64,000 nt of DNA from Rhodobacteraceae bacterium HLUCCO18 (GTDB lineage: Bacteria; Pseudomonadota; Alphaproteobacteria; Rhodobacterales; Rhodobacteraceae): contig LJSY01000008.1 of assembly GCA_001314805.1 (NCBI GenBank), positions 22,985 through 86,984 on the forward strand, read 5' to 3'. The stretch's first letter is position 1; each line of letters starts with the position of its first letter. The notes beneath the pieces were generated by a model that saw only the letters and a list, made by a program, of their open reading frames with translations, did not search any database and was not told the DNA's origin. Positions 28,343-37,074 of this stretch are shown piece after piece. Made by a program: the position numbers and the translations under genes.

Positions 28343-29248
28343 TCAGGCCGCCTGTGCGGCCTGTGCCGCCGGGCGCGGCTGCACGAGGAAGAGCCCCGCG
28401 AACATCAGGGCGACGGCGGCCCAGACCCAGCCCGAATAGGTCTCGCCCAGCAGCACCCAGGCCCAGAGGATGCCGAAGGCGGTGACCAGGTAGGACACCT
28501 GCGCGGCAAAGACCGCCCCGGCGCGGCCGACCATCCAGACATAGCCCGCATAGGCCAGCGCATGCGCCATGGAGGAGCCCACGATCGCGAGATCCGGCGC
28601 GCCCCATGGCGGCAAGGGCGAGATCCACTGTCCGGTCATCATCGCAAGCGGCAGGGCCATGGCCGCGCCGACGATGCAGGCACCCAGCAGGACCTGCACC
28701 GGGTCCAGTCCGGCGGTCCCGAAGCGGGCCACGAAATTCCCCTCGATCGCGTAGAAGGCCGGCGCGATCAGCGCCACCGGCAGCCACCAGACCATGGCGG
28801 GATCGGGCAGGCTCGTCTGCGGCAGGGCGATCAGGAGGATTGCGGAGAGGCCGAGGCACAGGCCCAGCAGGCGCAGCGCCGAGAACCGGTCCATGCCCAG
28901 CGCCAGCGCGATGGGGAAAGACAGCATAGGGACCAGCGACAGGACGATCGACAGGATGCCGGATGGCAGGTGGATCGCGGCGGTGTAGCTGGCGGAGTTC
29001 GGCAGGAGCGTCCCGATCAGCGCGATGATGACATAGAGCGCCACATGTTGCGCGCCCATGGGAAGGCCCCGTCCCCGCAGGCCGCAGATCGCCGCCAGCA
29101 GAACCCCACCGAGCGCGAATTGCCAGAAGATGATGCCGAAATGGCGGTAGCCCTCAGAGACGGCGATCTTCGCGAAGGGCTGGCCGATGCCCCAGGCCGC
29201 GCCGATCAGGATCAGGGCCGCGATCAGGGTCGCGCGTTCCCGCGTCAT
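28343..29248 (-). CDS. EamA/DMT family transporter
   Basis: 301 aa, ten helices, two EamA repeats (IAALILIGAAWGIGQPFAKIA; LVTAFGILWAWVLLGETYSGW). The start codon overlaps the ymdB stop by four bases (ATGA), so it is translationally coupled to ymdB. Exported compound unknown. Confidence 0.87.
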   Translation of the reverse strand: MTRERATLIAALILIGAAWGIGQPFAKIAVSEGYRHFGIIFWQFALGGVLLAAICGLRGRGLPMGAQHVALYVIIALIGTLLPNSASYTAAIHLPSGILSIVLSLVPMLSFPIALALGMDRFSALRLLGLCLGLSAILLIALPQTSLPDPAMVWWLPVALIAPAFYAIEGNFVARFGTAGLDPVQVLLGACIVGAAMALPLAMMTGQWISPLPPWGAPDLAIVGSSMAHALAYAGYVWMVGRAGAVFAAQVSYLVTAFGILWAWVLLGETYSGWVWAAVALMFAGLFLVQPRPAAQAAQAA

Positions 29249-30057
29249 GGGGCGGCGTCTTGCAGAAGGCCGCCGACGCGCACTGGCGTGATCCGTGTCG
29301 CCGCACCTGTCCTGTCGTCGGTTTCCACCACCACGCCGGAAAGCGTGGCCGCGTCGCTCGCCGGCGTGAAACGCTCCTTCGACATGCCGGTGACGAAACG
29401 GCGCAAGGGTTCGTCCTTCTGCATGCCGATGACGGAGTTGTAGTCTCCACACATGCCGGCGTCCGTCAGGTAGCCGGTGCCGCGCGGCAGGATCATCGCG
29501 TCGGCCGTGGGCACATGGGTGTGGGTGCCAACGACAAGGCTCGCGCGGCCGTCGCAGAAATGGCCGGTGGCCATCTTTTCCGACGTGGCCTCGGCATGGA
29601 TGTCGACCACGATCGCCTGCGCCAGCCCGCCGCGCGGGTAGACCCTCAGCGCCGCGTCGAGGGCAGAGAACGGATCGTCGAAGGGCCGCTTCATGAAAAC
29701 CTGCCCCAGCGCCTGCGTGACGAAGACCTTGCGCCCTCGCCCGTCCTCGAACAGGCCCGCCCCCTGCCCCGGCGCGTCCTTGGCGTAGTTGAGCGGGCGC
29801 AGGATGCGCGGCTCGGTGCCGATGAACTGCAGCATGTCGCGCTGGTCGAAGGCGTGATCGCCCAGCGTGATGACATCGGCGCCCGCCTCCAGCAGCGTGC
29901 GCGCATGGGCCGCCGAAAGCCCTGCGCCCGACGTGGCGTTCTCGCCGTTGACGACGACGAAATCGATCCGCCACTCCTTGCGAAGGCGCGGCAGCTGCGC
30001 CGTGATCGCGGCCCGTCCGGACCGGCCCATCACGTCTCCAAGGAACATCAGCCTCAT
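29245..30057 (-). CDS. ymdB: YmdB-type metallophosphoesterase (TIGR00282 family)
   Basis: 270 aa. Cytoplasmic phosphodiesterase; Bacillus YmdB hydrolyses 2',3'- and 3',5'-cyclic nucleotides. The metal-binding motifs are MFLGDVMGRSGR, VNGENATSGAG, LGDHAFDQRD, VDIHAEATSEK and VGTHTHVPTAD, all intact. It is followed by a coupled EamA gene and preceded 33 bp upstream by the formyltetrahydrofolate cyclo-ligase gene, a common trio in Rhodobacteraceae. Confidence 0.92.
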   Translation of the reverse strand: MRLMFLGDVMGRSGRAAITAQLPRLRKEWRIDFVVVNGENATSGAGLSAAHARTLLEAGADVITLGDHAFDQRDMLQFIGTEPRILRPLNYAKDAPGQGAGLFEDGRGRKVFVTQALGQVFMKRPFDDPFSALDAALRVYPRGGLAQAIVVDIHAEATSEKMATGHFCDGRASLVVGTHTHVPTADAMILPRGTGYLTDAGMCGDYNSVIGMQKDEPLRRFVTGMSKERFTPASDAATLSGVVVETDDRTGAATRITPVRVGGLLQDAAP

Positions 30058-30090
30058 GTCTTTGCCCTTAGGCGAGGCCGCGGGGCGCGT

Positions 30091-30666
30091 CTAGGGCATG
30101 CGTTCCAGACAGCCCTGTTCGGTCACCAGCGCGTCGAGCGGCTGATCGGTGTCATCCGCTGGCACTTGGGGCAGTTCCTGCGCGGCGAAGGCGAAGCCGA
30201 TGGCCTCCACCCGCCCCGCCGCCCTGAGCCGCGCAAGCGTCCGGTCATAGAAGCCGCCGCCATAGCCGAGCCGGTTGAGGGAGCGGTCGAACCCCACCAG
30301 CGGCACGATCAGCGCATCGGGGGTCAGCCAATCGCCCCCCTCGGGCACCATCGCCTTGAACGGGCCTTCGACAAGCGCGCAGCCCGGCCACCATTCCCGG
30401 AAGTCGAGCGGCAGGCGCGCGCCGGCGATGACCGGCACGCAGACCCGTGCGCCCGCCGCGTGAAGGGCGGCCATGGCGGGACGCGGGTCGATCTCGGTCC
30501 GGATCGGCATGTAGCCCGAAACGACGCGGCCCTCGGGCGGTCCGATCCGCTCGAGCAGGTGCTCGGTCGCGCGCGCCCCCCGCGCTCCGGCCTCGGTGAA
30601 GGCGGCCTTGCGGGCGTCGAAGGCGATACGTCGAAGCGCGGCTTTCGGGTCGGATGCGTCACTCAT
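30091..30666 (-). CDS. 5-formyltetrahydrofolate cyclo-ligase
   Basis: 191 aa from MSDASDPKAALRR. ATP-dependent conversion of 5-formyl-THF to 5,10-methenyl-THF, salvaging folinic acid. Seen: the N-terminal KAALRRIAFDARKA helix, the phosphate-binding PLVGFDRSLNRLGYGGGFYDRTLA loop and a GFAFAAQEL C-terminal motif. I looked for a 6S RNA in the 119 bp upstream, as in enterobacteria, and saw no clear structure. Confidence 0.92.
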   Translation of the reverse strand: MSDASDPKAALRRIAFDARKAAFTEAGARGARATEHLLERIGPPEGRVVSGYMPIRTEIDPRPAMAALHAAGARVCVPVIAGARLPLDFREWWPGCALVEGPFKAMVPEGGDWLTPDALIVPLVGFDRSLNRLGYGGGFYDRTLARLRAAGRVEAIGFAFAAQELPQVPADDTDQPLDALVTEQGCLERMP

Positions 30667-30785
30667 GGGCGCAGCAAGAAACCGATCCGGCGGTGCGTGC
30701 AAGGCAGGCTGCGACCGTCACACGCCCTTTTCCGCCACTCGTTGTCGGGCTAAGCGGAAAACACCGTCCGACAGAAGAGGCCCCC

Positions 30786-31400
30786 ATGCTGACCATCGAT
30801 CACATCGCCGTTTCCACGACCGATCTTGGGACCGGCACGACGGAGGTGGAAGCGGCCCTCGGCGTGGCCCTCGCCCCCGGCGGGCAGCACGGTGCGATGG
30901 GCACGTGGAACCGGCTGCTCTCGCTGGGAGACGACGAATATTTCGAGCTGATCGCCATCGAGCCCGGCGCGCCCGGCCCCGCACAGCCGCGCTGGTTCGA
31001 CCTCGACAATTTCGCGGGTGCCACTCGGGCGACCACGTGGATCTGCCGTTGCGACGACCTCGACGCGGCGCTGGCGGCGGCCCCGCCCGGAACCGGCGTG
31101 CCCTGGTCGCTGGAACGCGGCGACCTGCGCTGGCGCATGGCGGTGCCCGAGACCGGGAAACTGCCCTTCGGCGGCCTTTTCCCCGCGCTGATCGAATGGC
31201 AGGGCACGGCGCACCCCGCCCCCCGGCTGCCCGACCATGGCGTACGCCTGAAACGGCTCGAGCTTTACTCACCCGAGGCCCGCGCCCTTGGCGCAGCACT
31301 CGGGACGCTGATCGACGACGCAAGGGTCGTCGTGCTCGACGCCGCCGCGCCGCGCATGGCCGCGATCCTCGAGACGCCGAGGGGCGAGGTTACGCTGTGA
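30786..31400 (+). CDS. VOC/glyoxalase-like domain protein
   Basis: 204 aa from MLTIDHIAVSTTDLGTG. Matches the Glyoxalase_3-like VOC pattern: a metal-ligand His in the first strand (DHIAVS), GTWNRLLSLGDDEYFELIAIEP with a conserved Glu, and WQGTAHPAPRLPDHGV in the second module. These are metal-dependent lyases, dioxygenases or binding proteins; the substrate is unknown. Its TGA overlaps the GTG start of the next gene by three bases, so the pair is translationally coupled. Confidence 0.82.
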   Translation: MLTIDHIAVSTTDLGTGTTEVEAALGVALAPGGQHGAMGTWNRLLSLGDDEYFELIAIEPGAPGPAQPRWFDLDNFAGATRATTWICRCDDLDAALAAAPPGTGVPWSLERGDLRWRMAVPETGKLPFGGLFPALIEWQGTAHPAPRLPDHGVRLKRLELYSPEARALGAALGTLIDDARVVVLDAAAPRMAAILETPRGEVTL

Positions 31401-31870
31401 TCCGGACGGCACGACCCGCAGACGCGCCCGCCATCGCGGAGATCTGGAACCTGATCATCCGCGACACGGTCTTCACCTTCACCACGGTCGAGAAGGACCC
31501 GCAGGCGATCGCGGCCTCCATCGCCGAAGGGATGCCGTATCACGTGGCGACCGAGGGCGACCGCGTTCTTGGCTTCGTGACCGCGTTCCAGTTTCGCGGC
31601 GGGCCGGGCTATGCGCATACGTTCGAACACTCGATCCACCTGATCCCCGGGGCGCAGGGCCGGGGGATCGGGCGGGCGCTCATGACAACGATGGAGGACG
31701 ACCTGCGAAGGCGCGGCGTCCATTCGCTTTTTGCCGGTGTGTCGGGCGAGAACGTGGCGGGCGTGACCTTCCACGCCGCGCTGGGTTACGCAGAGGTCGC
31801 GCGCCTGCCGGAGGTCGGGTGGAAATCCGGACGCTGGCACGACCTCGTGCTGATGCAGAAACTGCTCTGA
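31397..31870 (+). CDS. GNAT acetyltransferase, phosphinothricin-acetyltransferase type
   Basis: 157 aa from a GTG start overlapping the VOC gene stop. The GNAT core is clear: an IRTARPADAPAIAEIWN start, a central beta strand followed by the acetyl-CoA pyrophosphate loop PGAQGRGIGRALMTTM, and FHAALGYAEVARLPEVGWKSGRWHDLVLMQK, the tail typical of the PAT/YncA subgroup. These acetylate methionine sulfone, methionine sulfoximine or phosphinothricin-like amines. Confidence 0.88.
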   Translation: MIRTARPADAPAIAEIWNLIIRDTVFTFTTVEKDPQAIAASIAEGMPYHVATEGDRVLGFVTAFQFRGGPGYAHTFEHSIHLIPGAQGRGIGRALMTTMEDDLRRRGVHSLFAGVSGENVAGVTFHAALGYAEVARLPEVGWKSGRWHDLVLMQKLL

Positions 31871-31940
31871 CATCCCCCCGAGGCCATTTGTCCGGGCCTT
31901 GCACCTGCACCGCGCGCGCACACTGCGCTAACCTGTGCCC

Positions 31941-32645
31941 ATGTCGATCTGGACCCGCATATCCGAGGCGCTTGCGTCGCTTGCCAAGGGCGAGGGGCTG
32001 GCCGCCGTCTTCGAGCGGCTTCGCACGCCGCCCGAACGCTCGGTCGCCTTCACCATCGCCGTCATCGCCTTGGGCGCGAAAATGGCCAAGGCCGACGGGC
32101 GCGTGACCCGCGACGAGGTCACCGCCTTTCGCGAGGTGTTCCACATCCCTCCCTCCGACGAACGGGCTGCCGCACGCGTGTTCAACCTCGCGCGTGAGGA
32201 CGTGGCCGGGTTCGAGGATTACGCCGCGCGCATCGCCGCCATGTTCCGCAGCAACGACAAGCCCTGCGGACAGGACAGCGTGCTGTGCGACCTGATGGAG
32301 GGACTGTTCTACATCGCCGCCGCCGACGGCGCCTTTCACCCCGAAGAGGACGCGTTTCTCGAACGCGTGGCGGTGATCTTCGGCCTAGACGGCGCGCTTT
32401 TCGAGCGGATGCGCGCGCGCCACGTCCCCGGAGGACCGTCCGACCCCTACGCCGTTCTGGGCGTCGATCCGGGCGCCGACCTTGAAACCGTGCGGCAGGC
32501 CTGGCGGGCCGAGGTACGCGCGACCCACCCCGACCGCATGCTCGCGCGCGGCATCCCGGAGGAGGCCGTCAAGCTGGCCGAGGCCCGGCTTTCGGCGATC
32601 AATGCGGCGTGGGACCGGATCCGCAGCGGACGTGGCGCGGCCTGA
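31941..32645 (+). CDS. DjlA-like TerB + J-domain protein
   Basis: 234 aa from the ATG at 31941; a GTG two codons earlier is possible. Residues about 35-160 form a TerB-like helical domain (KADGRVTRDEVTAF; AAADGAFHPEEDAF). The C-terminal 70 residues are a DnaJ domain (DPYAVLGVDPGADLETVRQAW) with the HPD motif (ATHPDRML), so it should stimulate DnaK ATPase. Unlike E. coli DjlA it has no N-terminal membrane anchor. It ends three bases before the endonuclease/exonuclease gene. Confidence 0.87.
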   Translation: MSIWTRISEALASLAKGEGLAAVFERLRTPPERSVAFTIAVIALGAKMAKADGRVTRDEVTAFREVFHIPPSDERAAARVFNLAREDVAGFEDYAARIAAMFRSNDKPCGQDSVLCDLMEGLFYIAAADGAFHPEEDAFLERVAVIFGLDGALFERMRARHVPGGPSDPYAVLGVDPGADLETVRQAWRAEVRATHPDRMLARGIPEEAVKLAEARLSAINAAWDRIRSGRGAA

Positions 32646-32648
32646 GCG

Positions 32649-33677
32649 ATGCGGATCGCGACATACAACGTCGAATGGTTTCACGAGCTTTTCGACAGCG
32701 CAGGTCAGTTGCGGCACGACGGCGTGCGGTCCGGCCGCGAGGGCATCAGTCGCGCCCGCCAGATCGAGGCGCTTGTCACCGTGTTTCGCGCCATCGATGC
32801 CGACGCGATCCTGGTGGTGGAGGCCCCCGACATCTCGCGTCGGCAGGACGGTGAGGCCGCGCTGCGAACCTTCGCGCAGCATGCCGGGATAAGGGCGCGG
32901 TCGGTTCTGACCGGATTTGCCAATGACACGCAGCAGGAACTGATGCTGCTCTACGATCCGGACGTCATCACGGCGCGCCATGACCCGAAAGGTCCGGTGA
33001 TTGGCAAGCACGGTCGCGCGGAGGCGCCGCGCTTCGACACATCCTTTCGCATCGACCTGGACATCGACGCCACCGAGGACGTGGTGACCTTTTCCAAACC
33101 CCCGCTCGAGGCGGCGCTCGATACGCCGCTCGGTCCGGTGCGGCTGATCGGGGTGCACGTCAAGTCGAAGGCGCCGCATGGGGCGACAACGCCGGACGAG
33201 GCCATGAGCCTCGCCATTGCCAACCGGCGCAAGCAACTGGCGCAATGCATCTGGCTCAGGCGCCGCATCGACGACCACCTTGCCGCCGGCGAACAGGTCA
33301 TCGTCGCTGGCGACCTGAACGACGGCCCTGGGCTGGATCAGTACGAACGTCTTTTCGGCCGGTCGGGGGTGGAGATCGTCATGGGCGGAGACGGCGAGAC
33401 CAGGCTTTACGATCCGCATGCCGAGCGGGCGCTGCAAAGCAGGATCTCCGCCCAGCCAACCACGGCACGCTTCTACATCCTCAGCGAACGGCGCTGGCTT
33501 TCGGCGCTTCTGGACTACGTGATGGTCAGCCCCGCGCTCAGGCGCGTGGCACGGCGCTGGCGCATCTGGCACCCGTTCGACGACGCGGCCTGCTGGTCGG
33601 ATCCCGAGTTGCGCGATGCGCTGCTCGACGCCTCCGATCACTTCCCGGTCACGCTGGATCTGACCGACCCTGCGTGA
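32649..33677 (+). CDS. Endonuclease/exonuclease/phosphatase family protein
   Basis: 342 aa. EEP-fold signatures: MRIATYNVEWF at the start, VVEAPDIS in the metal-site position, VHVKSK, VAGDLNDGPG (general GDxN) and SDHFPVTLDL at the end. It could act on DNA, RNA, lipids or phosphodiesters; the sequence does not decide. No signal peptide. It starts three bases after the DjlA-like gene, suggesting one transcript. Confidence 0.85.
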   Translation: MRIATYNVEWFHELFDSAGQLRHDGVRSGREGISRARQIEALVTVFRAIDADAILVVEAPDISRRQDGEAALRTFAQHAGIRARSVLTGFANDTQQELMLLYDPDVITARHDPKGPVIGKHGRAEAPRFDTSFRIDLDIDATEDVVTFSKPPLEAALDTPLGPVRLIGVHVKSKAPHGATTPDEAMSLAIANRRKQLAQCIWLRRRIDDHLAAGEQVIVAGDLNDGPGLDQYERLFGRSGVEIVMGGDGETRLYDPHAERALQSRISAQPTTARFYILSERRWLSALLDYVMVSPALRRVARRWRIWHPFDDAACWSDPELRDALLDASDHFPVTLDLTDPA

Positions 33678-33719
33678 AGGGGCTTTGTGACGGACGCCGG
33701 ATCACCTATCTTTCGGGGC

Positions 33720-34073
33720 ATGAAACCGACACCGATCATCCTGGCCCTCGGCCTTGCCGCGGCCTGTCCGGTCGCCGCGCAGGACAACGGCGACACCGAA
33801 CGTGGCTTTGACCTCCTGCGGGAGGGGTCTCGCATGATCCTGGAGGGGCTGATGGACGACATGCGCCCGATGATCGAAGACGCGCGCCCCTTCTTCGAGG
33901 AGGAAATGCTGCCCTTTCTCGAATCGCTCGGCAGCCTGATCGACGACCTGTCGGCCTACGAGATGCCCGAGCGGCTGCCGAATGGCGACATCATCATTCG
34001 CCGCTCCCCCGATCGCCCCTGGCCCGATCCGGAGGAACCCGAGGTCGGGGAAAGCGGGGACGTGGAGCTGTAG
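33720..34073 (+). CDS. Small secreted hypothetical protein
   Basis: 117 aa. The start at 33720 places a signal peptide first (MKPTPIILALGLAAACPVAAQ); a GTG at 33687 would put extra residues before it. The mature part is acidic and Met-rich (MILEGLMDDMRPMIEDARPFFEEEMLPF), amphipathic-helical, then LPNGDIIIRRSPDRPWPDPEEPEV. Proteins of this pattern are common in Rhodobacteraceae. Function unknown; probably periplasmic. Confidence 0.75.
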   Translation: MKPTPIILALGLAAACPVAAQDNGDTERGFDLLREGSRMILEGLMDDMRPMIEDARPFFEEEMLPFLESLGSLIDDLSAYEMPERLPNGDIIIRRSPDRPWPDPEEPEVGESGDVEL

Positions 34074-34115
34074 GGCTTCGGTCCCAATCCATACAGAACT
34101 GTCCGGATAAGTGAC

Positions 34116-34649
34116 CTAGCGCTGCATCAGGGCTGCGAGTTTGACAATCTCGGCCTCCGACAACCCTTGGTCTTCCGGGTGCGCCATCATCAGCCGGCCG
34201 ATAGAGGCCCAGTAAAGCATCCGCGCGCGGGGGCCGATCTCGGCCTCGGCGACGCCAAGTGCGGCCAGCAATTGCTCGGCGAAGCGGATGCGGCGCCAAT
34301 CCACGGCGGCCACCAGACTTGCCACGTGATCATCGGCCGTGGCCCAGGCGCGCACCGCGCGTTCCATCGACGCGCCCGAGCGGAAGGCCCGCGCCATCAG
34401 GCCCACGAGCTGCGCCTGAGCATCGCCTTCCCGGACGACGGCGCGGACAAGCTCTTCGGTGGTACGATCGGTCCAATGGGCGATCAGGTCGCGCTTGAAC
34501 GCTTCGAGATCCTCGAAATGCCAGTAGAAACTGCCCCGCGTGACGCCGAGGCCCGCCGCCAGCGTCTGCGCCTTGAGCGCGTCATGGCCCTTTTCCGCCA
34601 GTTCGGAGAGTGCGAAATCGAGCCAGTCCGTCTTTTCAAGCCGCGCCAT
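34116..34649 (-). CDS. TetR family transcriptional regulator
   Basis: 177 aa from MARLEKTDWL; an ATG at 34661 (MEYP) is also in frame but lies inside an operator-like palindrome. The N-terminal HTH is clear (ALSELAEKGHDALKAQTLAAGLGVTRGSFYWHFEDLEAFKRDL); the C-terminal ligand domain is all-helical. Two matching palindromes lie immediately upstream (34658-34675 and 34708-34725), so autoregulation and control of the divergent region are likely. The ligand is unknown. Confidence 0.88.
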   Translation of the reverse strand: MARLEKTDWLDFALSELAEKGHDALKAQTLAAGLGVTRGSFYWHFEDLEAFKRDLIAHWTDRTTEELVRAVVREGDAQAQLVGLMARAFRSGASMERAVRAWATADDHVASLVAAVDWRRIRFAEQLLAALGVAEAEIGPRARMLYWASIGRLMMAHPEDQGLSEAEIVKLAALMQR

Positions 34650-34657
34650 CGGATATT

Positions 34658-34725
34658 CCATACATTTGCGTATTGAGATTTACATAACCATACACGACTG
34701 CATCCTTCAATACACTTGCGTATGG
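34658..34725. promoter_or_regulatory. Paired TetR-type operators
   Basis: CCATACATTTGCGTATTG (34658-34675) and CAATACACTTGCGTATGG (34708-34725) share the consensus CAATAC-N6-GTATGG in opposite orientations, 50 bp apart centre to centre. An extra half CCATAC lies at 34689. They lie in the tetR 5' region. Confidence 0.65.
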
Positions 34726-34749
34726 TCAAATCCGGAACGCGCCACCGCG

Positions 34750-34967
34750 ATGACAGCAAGCATGACCCCCACCTCTGTAGATCTTCTTGCCGAGGGCGTC
34801 GAGAAATCCGCGCATTCCTGGGGTGCCTCCCCGGTCCGAGCCGGCACGCGGATTTCGGCCGGTTCGTCGTCTTCACTCATCGCGACATGCCCCACTGGCA
34901 AAACCGCCTTCTCGTCCGGGCCCCGGAAGGCACGATGACCGACCTCTTCAGCCTGACGCCCGCATGA
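34750..34967 (+). pseudogene. Possible frameshifted remnant divergent from tetR
   Basis: Two plus-strand frames look coding in turn. From 34750, MTASMTPTSVDLLAEGVEKS reads well to about 34820. From about 34840 to the TGA at 34967, a different frame gives HADFGRFVVFTHRDMPHWQN and RLLVRAPEGTMTDLFSLTPA with high GC3. A single frameshift near 34815-34845 would join them into a protein of about 72 aa. I do not recognise the family. It sits where a TetR target gene would be expected. The rest of the 34650-35042 gap shows only the operators. Confidence 0.35.
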
Positions 34968-35042
34968 ACACCCCCCGCAAGGGTTGAGACCTGTGGCCGG
35001 GCGGCGCATATCTGCTGCAACACGCAACCAACCGAGGTCCCC

Positions 35043-36881
35043 ATGCCCCTGCGCCTTCCCGTCCCGATCGCCCCGTTTCCCGCCGATGCCGCCGCCGAGG
35101 CCGGCGCCGCACCCCTGGGCGATCTGCCGGACTGGGACCTGAGCGATCTCTATGCCTCTCCGGACGCACCGGAAATCGAGCACGATCTCGACTGGCTGGC
35201 GGCCGAGTGCGCCACCTTCGCCGCCGATTACGAGGGCAAACTGGCCGATCTTTCCGCCGCCGATCTGCTGACCTGCATCGAACGGCACGAAAAGATCGAC
35301 ATGATCGCGGGCCGCATCATGTCCTACGCGGGCCTGCGCTATTACCAGCAGACCACGAACCCGGAGCGCGCGAAGTTCATTTCCGACATGCAGGACAGGA
35401 TCACGGGCTACACCACGCCGCTCGTGTTCTTCAGCCTCGAGTTCAACCGCATCGACGACGACCGCTATGACGCGCTGATGGCCGAGAATGCCGAACTCGC
35501 GCGCTACAAGCCCGTGCTCGACCGGATGCGCGCGATGAAGCCCTACCAGCTGTCGGACGAGTTGGAGCGGTTCCTCCACGACACCTCCGTCGTGGGCGCA
35601 AGCGCATGGAACAGGCTGTTCGACGAAACGATCGCGGGCCTGACGTTCGATGTCGACGGCGAAGCGCTCGGTATCGAGGCGACGCTGAACCTGCTGACGG
35701 AACAGGATCGCGCGAAACGCGAGGCCGGGGCGCAGGCGCTGGCCGACATGTTCGGGGCGCGCCTGCCGCTCTTCGCGCGGGTGCACAACACATTGGCCAA
35801 GGAAAAGGAGATCGAGGATCGCTGGCGCAAGCTGCCGACCCCGCAGGCCGCCCGCCACCTCGCCAACCACGTCGAGCCCGAGGTCGTCGAGGCCCTGCGC
35901 AACGCCGTCGTCGCGGCCTATCCGCGCCTGTCGCATCGCTATTACGCGCTCAAGGCCAAGTGGCTGGGACTGGACACGCTGCAGGTCTGGGACCGTAACG
36001 CGCCTTTGCCGATGGAAGAGACCCGCATCGTGCCCTGGGACGAGGCGCGCAAGATGGTCACCGACGCCTATGCGGGCTTCGATCCGCGGATGGCGGAACT
36101 GGCCGAGCCCTTCTTCACCAGCGGCTGGATCGACGCTGGCGTCAAGGAGGGGAAGGCCCCCGGTGCCTTCGCCCATCCCACCGTCACCGACGTGCATCCC
36201 TACGTGATGCTGAACTACCTCGGCAAACCGCGGGATGTCATGACGCTGGCCCATGAGCTGGGCCATGGCGTGCACCAGCGTCTTGCCGCCCGACAGGGCG
36301 AGATGCTGTCGAGCACGCCGCTGACCCTGGCCGAGACCGCCAGCGTCTTCGGCGAGATGCTGACCTTCCGCAAGATGCTGTCGGAGGCCAAGGACGACAA
36401 GACGCGCAAGGTGCTGCTGGCGGGCAAGGTCGAGGACATGATCAACACGGTCGTCCGCCAGATCGCCTTCTACGATTTCGAGTGCAAGCTGCACGCCGCC
36501 CGCCGCGAGGGGGAGCTGACGCCGGACGACATCAACGCGCTGTGGATGAGCGTGCAGGCCGAAAGCCTTGGGCCGGTTTTCGAGTTCATGCCGGGCTACG
36601 AGACCTTCTGGGCCTATATCCCGCATTTCGTGCACTCGCCCTTCTACGTCTACGCCTACGCCTTCGGCGACGGGCTCGTGAACGCGCTTTACGCCGTCTA
36701 CGAAGAGGGCGGCGAGGGCTTCCAGGAGAAGTATTTCGAGATGCTGAAGGCGGGCGGGTCGAAGCACCACAAGGAGCTTCTGGCACCCTTCGGCCTCGAT
36801 GCCAGCGATCCGGCCTTCTGGGACAAGGGACTGGGCATGATCGAGGGCTTCATCGACCAGCTCGAGGCGATGGAGGACTGA
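35043..36881 (+). CDS. pepF: M3 family oligoendopeptidase (PepF)
   Basis: 612 aa. Zinc metallopeptidase that cleaves oligopeptides in the cytoplasm. The catalytic HExxH is in LAHELGHGVHQRLAARQ (residues about 403-420) with the downstream Glu in LAETASVFGEMLTF. The N-terminal PepF domain (LPDWDLSDLYASPDAPEIEHDL) is typical of the pepF/M3 subgroup. No signal peptide. It stands alone on the plus strand behind the tetR region. Confidence 0.94.
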   Translation: MPLRLPVPIAPFPADAAAEAGAAPLGDLPDWDLSDLYASPDAPEIEHDLDWLAAECATFAADYEGKLADLSAADLLTCIERHEKIDMIAGRIMSYAGLRYYQQTTNPERAKFISDMQDRITGYTTPLVFFSLEFNRIDDDRYDALMAENAELARYKPVLDRMRAMKPYQLSDELERFLHDTSVVGASAWNRLFDETIAGLTFDVDGEALGIEATLNLLTEQDRAKREAGAQALADMFGARLPLFARVHNTLAKEKEIEDRWRKLPTPQAARHLANHVEPEVVEALRNAVVAAYPRLSHRYYALKAKWLGLDTLQVWDRNAPLPMEETRIVPWDEARKMVTDAYAGFDPRMAELAEPFFTSGWIDAGVKEGKAPGAFAHPTVTDVHPYVMLNYLGKPRDVMTLAHELGHGVHQRLAARQGEMLSSTPLTLAETASVFGEMLTFRKMLSEAKDDKTRKVLLAGKVEDMINTVVRQIAFYDFECKLHAARREGELTPDDINALWMSVQAESLGPVFEFMPGYETFWAYIPHFVHSPFYVYAYAFGDGLVNALYAVYEEGGEGFQEKYFEMLKAGGSKHHKELLAPFGLDASDPAFWDKGLGMIEGFIDQLEAMED

Positions 36882-37074
36882 CACGTCGGGCGTTGCATTA
36901 GCGACGAAACCTTGTGCAAGGAGACGGTACTTCGCGCGTGTTGCGGGTAAAGGTGGCGAGGCGGAGCCACTGCACCGTTGCCGTTTGGTGCCATTTGCCG
37001 TTTACTGGCACAGTTGGGCTGACACGCGCGGGGTCGCGTTGCGAAACGCGGATCAGGGCGCACGGGGACGGAAC

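Noticed and set aside
30667..30785. 6S RNA upstream of the 5-FTHF cyclo-ligase gene, as in enterobacteria
   Set aside because: Only 119 bp, with no long imperfect duplex around a central bubble.
36961..37020. Direct repeats TTGCCGTTT in front of the 273-aa gene as an operator
   Set aside because: Two 9-bp copies with a 17-bp period; no known motif and no regulator next to it.
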